64,000 nt of DNA from Sophora flavescens. Its lineage: Eukaryota > Streptophyta > Magnoliopsida > Fabales > Fabaceae. Within the stretch, counting starts at the first letter, position 1. Each line of letters begins with the position of its first letter. The translations under genes were made by a program, and so were the position numbers. The notes under the pieces are model-generated. The model was given only the letters and a program-made list of their open reading frames with translations, did no database searches and was not told where the DNA came from. Positions 59,674 through 64,000 of this stretch are shown in pieces. Where the stretch lies: NCBI GenBank assembly GCA_030762895.1, contig CM061063.1:49865196-49929195 (forward strand), written 5' to 3'.

Positions 59674-60138
59674 CTAGTGGTAACCATTGGGAAGACCGTG
59701 GTGGTCAATCCCACTCCCCGTAGAGGTATCAGATGAAGACGCAACTAGACCCTCATCGGGTGAGTCATCATCATCATCAAGAGGAATGTAATCTGGCACA
59801 TCCTCAACGATCTCCTCCGGGTCCGCCTCCGGATCTATGACTATCTCCTCTGGAGGTGGTGCTGGTGCTGCCTCAGCTAATGGTTGCGCCTCAAGCTCCC
59901 CATGATCCACCAGATTCTGAAGTTGAAACCACATCAGAGGTAAAGATACCTCGATGGTCTCCATCGTCCTATGCTCGCATTGTGGCCCCATTGCAATCGT
60001 GCCCTCTACTGTATGAATATGCCCGGTATAAGTAACGCAGTGAGCTCCCGTGTTTATAACCCACGAGTTGATGTTCTCGGCATCCCCAATATGAAAGGAA
60101 CAAACTCCCGTGTGCCCCAGTGGCAGCGTCGGATCCAT
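59674..60138 (-). CDS. Acidic LTR-borne ORF, intact 154 residues
   Basis: ATG at 60138 to stop at 59674. The N-terminal half is mixed (HTGVCSFHIGDAENINSWV, TYTGHIHTVEG), the middle is METIEVSLPLMWFQLQNLV, then a Pro/Ala/Glu-rich part (EAAPAPPPEEIVIDPEADPEE), five consecutive aspartates and a Ser/Thr-rich end closing DHHGLPNGYH. A broken relative sits in another LTR at 51141-51640. I do not recognise a domain, signal peptide or membrane segment. It lies inside an LTR where other copies have only the short GTGCAGAGGAGTTCC stretch. Function unknown; the overlapping frame 59969-60256 is a shadow. Confidence 0.55.
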   Translation of the reverse strand: MDPTLPLGHTGVCSFHIGDAENINSWVINTGAHCVTYTGHIHTVEGTIAMGPQCEHRTMETIEVSLPLMWFQLQNLVDHGELEAQPLAEAAPAPPPEEIVIDPEADPEEIVEDVPDYIPLDDDDDSPDEGLVASSSDTSTGSGIDHHGLPNGYH

Positions 60139-60685
60139 CTCTACTCAAATAGTAATATACCCATACCGAAGAGAGACCAACAATAAAACATACAAGGGTG
60201 ATAACCAATATATGGATTTTAAAACAATAATCATATGCACGACTCTCAAATACCATTTAACATGAATATTCAAAGATAAACAATATATTTATCAAAGGGT
60301 TTCATACCCGACAATTGTAGCCGTTTTAAAAACCATGGCATTTCAATATTCATCAACTAACATTAATACCTAATCTTCGGAGCCCTAACCAACAAATAAA
60401 TGAGCTAATCAGGCTCTCATTGCCGAATAAGGCAGAATTGTTGCCAATAAGGCAGAGTTCAAATTTAACCATATCATTATCCAAAATGAGGCACAATGAT
60501 CACTATTCATAGTATATGGTTTCGTGGTCATATATCCATCAAGGAACAGTGATGCAAACATCATGAATACTTGCCATCAAGCATTCAAGTCCTATGCAAA
60601 GGCACGTCTGCCCCAAAAATGCATGTAAAACTTTTTGTTCATGTCGTTTTCTTTGTGTTCAATTTTTCCGTGTCGGAGCTAAAAG

Positions 60686-62263
60686 TGTTGGAACCAAAGT
60701 GATTTGGATTTAATTAATCTCTAAGTTTTGATGTTAACAAATGGATTAAATTTTCTTGGCAAAGTGTTAATTGGTATCTAACAAGTTTATTCAGTTTCTG
60801 CAGGATCGCTTGAATTTATAAAAGTCATATTTTATATAAAGTTCTTCTTGAAATGAGTAAGTGAATTCACGTCCATTCAAGTAGACGAGCTGTTCAAAAA
60901 CATGTGGTAATTCTTTACTTTTTATTTGGTTTGAGTAAAAAAGAATTTGAGTAGACGAGCCTTAAATTTTCTAAGTAGACGTGTCTACCTTGCCACGTAA
61001 GCAAACGGGAATAATTGGTAGAATTGAATGAACTGTAAAATAATCAAGTAGACAAGCTCTAAGTGCCACGTCACCGGACGAAGATTTTGATAACTCACTA
61101 AGGTATAGCAAGTCCAAAGACTTGATAGACGAGAGGATATGCCATGTCAGCAGACGAGTAAAATAAAATAGTAAACAGACTTAGTCTCACAAATAACTGA
61201 GTAGATGGAGCTTTTGAGTAGACAAGCTCCATCTCTTAAGTGAATAAAGGCAATCAGAATCTCTTGAATTTATTTCAAATGATTGAATTTATTTCAATAG
61301 AATATTTGTTCTTCACATTTGTTTCATCTGCTTTAATGTTTTACCTTGTTGTAAAAGAAACATAGTACCATCAAAGAAATACAAAAAGCAGATTAGTACA
61401 TTGAAAATTGCAACACGATATGTACGATGACAACTTTATGACTGGAAAAAGTTGGATTGTACACAAAGGAGGAACAACATTTTTCAAGCTGTAATGCTCA
61501 AAGCAGTGAGCCTCCATTTCGTGCTACCTTGATAACCAAGAGTACATTTCAGCATTGCTAAGATCAAACCTTCAGTCACAACAGATATTATTTCATCTCT
61601 AAACTGAAAATTCAAAATGACTGTTGAAGCTTTTCAAGAGAAGGAGAAGGCCACTATAAATAGAAGACCTCAAGTACTGAAGAAAAAGCTTTTGTAAGTC
61701 CAACCTCTGTCAATACAATTCTTAAGAAAACAAGCTCTTATTCTTTTATTCTTTCATAAGCAAAAGTTTGTGTCTTAAGTTTGAATATTGTGAAAATATT
61801 CATCTGATCTTAAACTTTCATATCCTCACACATAGTGAGTTAAGAAGATTATAAGTTAAATCTCTTTGTTACAGTTAGAGCCTGGAGAGGCTTGGTAAGA
61901 AAGGAATACTTATAAGCCTGGAGAGATGTTGAATACTTGGTTGTAATCTATTTGGACAAATAGTGGATAAAACCTTCAAGTCGAAGGGACTGGACGTAGC
62001 TATTGGTTGGAAGAGAGTGAACCAGGATAAAATCCTTTGTGTGAATCTTCTATCTCTAAACTCTTTCAGTTTTATTCGTTTTTACTGACTGAGGGGTTTT
62101 GATATTGCTTTTGTTAAATCTTTTAAAAGATCTATTTCATTGTGCTTGCATCTGTTTTAATCTTCTTGTGTGCAAAAATAGTTTTAAAGGTTGTTTTTCA
62201 AAATTTATTAACAAACACAATTCAACCCCCCTCCCCTTCTTGTGTTTGCCTGTGTCAACTTCA
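60686..62263. mobile_element. Solo LTR of a Ty1/copia-type element
   Basis: TGTTGGAACCAAAGTGATTT...GTCAACTTCA, 1578 bases, with a perfect 5-bp duplication AAAAG at 60681-60685 and 62264-62268. The end AATTCAACCCCCCTCCCCTTC is typical of copia LTRs of the SIRE/Maximus kind. Repeated words AGTAGACGAGC and TAGACAAGCTC occur at 60880-61230. No interior remains. Frames 62099-62293 and 62142-62384 are unsupported. Confidence 0.8.
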
Positions 62264-62510
62264 AAAAGCCTCACGGCCAAATCACCGTTTTAAACTTTCA
62301 AGTTTAATCCATCGTTCCAAAAATAACCGACTCCAAGTCAAAATTGTGCAGATCATGAAATCTAGACCGATGCACCAGTCTTAGGACATCTAGTCAATAA
62401 CTTCACCTTTTGGACCCCTGGCCCATATCATAGAACATTAGATCCCGATGTCTCAGCAGCTAGGTCCATTTTTTATCTTGAAAACCAATTTCGTTCTGTG
62501 AAACACAAAA

Positions 62511-64000
62511 TGTAACGCTCTTCGTTACATTAGTAACCCATAATAAAACATAATTAAAATATAGCCAAAATAAAAATTTTACAAAATAAAATAGTTTAAA
62601 ATAAATACATCATAAATAATAAATAGAAATTCTATTAAATCCTTACAAAATAAATTCATTTGTCTCAAAACCGGGCGTCTACTAATAAACCCAACGATAA
62701 ATAAATAAATATGTCTAGCCACAAACGGCTCTTATTCAAGAAAATACTAACCAAGCTAGAAAAATAACTAAGAAAGTTCACTAAGTCTCCAAGCATCTTC
62801 GATCTCAATAGCATCGTCCTCGTGCTCTGAAAACAACATTTTTATGAGATATAATCCCAGTGAATAAAAATATTTAATAAAAAGGGTCGCAAATAGTGTT
62901 GTTCTCAGTCGGCGCGGTAATCCGAAAAAACATCCATGGTACCCGCTAGTTTTTAAAATATTGAATATAAAAAACCTCCAAAATAATAAATATATATATA
63001 TATATATAAAATTAATGTCAAGCATTTAAAGCACAAACTCATAAACTCAGCAACGGTCACATCACATTGCATTTAATCACATTCACCATGCAAACTCTAC
63101 ACAAATGCAACTCCACGAACATGACTCGGTGATTCCCAGAATCACATAACTTGACTCTTTGGTTCCCAGAACTGGTGTGAATCCCAGATCCACTAAGGTC
63201 TATGAGCTCATATCCATGCAATGGCGTCCCATTGCCTTCCCCATCCCAGATGGAGGTATCTAATATTCCATCCCAGATGTGAATATTTTAATAATTTGAT
63301 ATCCCATCCCAGATGGTGATATCTCTCATCTTATTCCTGGAATAGAATGTACACCGTCATCCCTTCCCGGAAGGTGATGACCAACTCATGCATAATGCAA
63401 TATGTCATCCCAGATGACTCTCAAGGTTTTCCGACTTTATCTATCAGTAACAATGTTACAATGTCATGCCAAACCAACACTATAACGTCATATTACACAT
63501 ATTAAAGATTGTTAATCAACAATAATTCATACTGTAATTAAACAAATTTTAATTTAGAAACCATTGAACAAAACATGCTTAAAATGACTTGTTACGGGAA
63601 TAGGTTCACAAAACATGAACCTACATTCCAATTTCTAATTTAAATTGGCCTTCATCAGTGGATTAGAGTTTCACGTAACAGGGAAAGAATTAATCACACT
63701 ACAAATAATGAATTTGACTTTGACAATTGTTTTGCCATCAAACAATCAAATAAAGAATGTACAGCAATTCCACAAAATTAATATAAAGCTATTTATTTAT
63801 AGATTCCAGGAAAATATATTTAATAATTCGATTCATCTAACAACATCTCAAAATAATTTAAGAGTCTCAAATCAAGAACTAAGAACCCTAACATATTTTA
63901 CTATTTCCAAAAAAAACAAAGTTACATGTAAAAGCATCAAATTATATGTACCATGAAAGTGTGAGAAAAATTATTTTTACTCACCTTTTGCAGACCTCCA
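62511..64000 (-). mobile_element. C/D-family LTR, partial at the window end
   Basis: TGTAACGCTCTTCGTTACATTAG starts it, as in LTR 2. CAAAACCGGGCGTCTA, TCTGAAAACAACA, GGCGCGGTAATCCG and ACCCGCTAG follow in the same order. More diverged from LTRs 1-3 than they are from each other. It contains CATCCCAGATG repeats at 63180-63420, the counterpart of the TTCGATACC block. It continues beyond 64000. The frame 63645-63956 has no support. Confidence 0.75.
63180..63420. repeat. Imperfect CCCAGATGG.GATAT(C) repeats in the LTR
   Basis: TCCCAGATCC, TCCCAGATGGAGGTATC, TCCCAGATGTGAATAT, TCCCAGATGGTGATATC, TTCCCGGAAGGTGATG and TCCCAGATGAC recur every 20-45 bases. The matching block in LTRs 1-3 has drifted to another repeat word. 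Confidence 0.7.

Larger units (their letters stand above)
59274..62510 (-). mobile_element. Giant-LTR-family LTR fragment (minus), interrupted
   Basis: Low end TGCGACACCCCTTCTTGGG resembles the LTR end TGTAACACCCCC.TTGGG. Then GGTTACTTTCGGAAAATAA, TGTACAAACTATATA, AATCTTCGGAGCCC, CTTTTTGTTCATGTC and GACCGATGCACCAGTCTTAGG follow the order of F and G LTRs. It is split by a copia-type solo LTR at 60686-62263 and cut at 62511 by another LTR. Confidence 0.65.

Noticed and set aside
63180..63420. CRISPR-like regular repeats
   Set aside because: Units are degenerate, spacing is irregular, and the site lies in a plant LTR.

Overview
This is a plant nuclear window, from a eudicot and plausibly a legume. 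The support is plant-type L1 LINEs with a C-terminal RNase H, Tekay-like chromodomain Ty3/gypsy elements primed by initiator tRNA-Met, a CACTA end reading CACTAGTGG, a tRNA-headed SINE, a copia-type solo LTR and many (TA)n tracts. Placement in legumes is an impression from LINE and SINE style, not a proof. I see no intact host gene, rRNA, functional tRNA or CRISPR. Nearly every kilobase belongs to a transposable element, and most elements are nested in others.

Layout. 1-2654: end of a CACTA transposon with three arrays of ACGTCAGTT-type inverted subterminal repeats and a duplicated promoter-plus-start-codon fragment. 2655-10088: a large gypsy-type LTR (B) cut by a 4.0 kb solo LTR (A, 4077-8085); A is flanked by a 411-bp direct duplication instead of a 5-bp one. 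10093-10414: small Helitron-like element. 10584-16587: full-length LINE (minus strand) with a 15-bp target-site duplication and several ORF-breaking mutations. 16839-21285: decayed gypsy gag-pol (E, plus strand), whose downstream LTR starts at 21286.

That LTR is split after 170 bp by a 25.8 kb block (21456-47269) bounded by the 5-bp repeat CGAAC. The block is LTR - element C - LTR - element D - LTR on the minus strand: two gypsy bodies sharing a middle LTR. Element C is itself split in gag by F (27510-38542), an 11 kb element with 3.8 kb LTRs and a 3.4 kb interior holding only pol relics (LARD-like). After the block the E-type LTR resumes (47275-52908). It carries a 5'-truncated LINE, a tandem duplication and a broken acidic ORF. 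It leads into a second relic interior (G, 52909-56022) and a short 3' LTR (56023-57983).

57984-59273 holds mostly unassigned sequence, a GC-rich repeat and a SINE head. 59274-62510 is a minus-strand LTR of the F/B type. It carries an intact 154-codon acidic ORF homologous to the broken one near 51.1-51.6 kb, and a copia-type solo LTR (60686-62263, TSD AAAAG). 62511-64000 is the start of another C/D-type LTR that runs off the window.

How the parts relate. F, G, A and B look like a non-autonomous family with giant LTRs. E shares its polypurine tract and abuts the G-type LTR, so it may be close to an autonomous partner. The order of insertion is readable: E/G LTR first, then the C/D block, then F. 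The most unusual signals are the 411-bp duplication around solo LTR A, the tandem C/D array with one TSD and a shared stop, and the acidic ORF conserved at protein level inside two separate LTRs.
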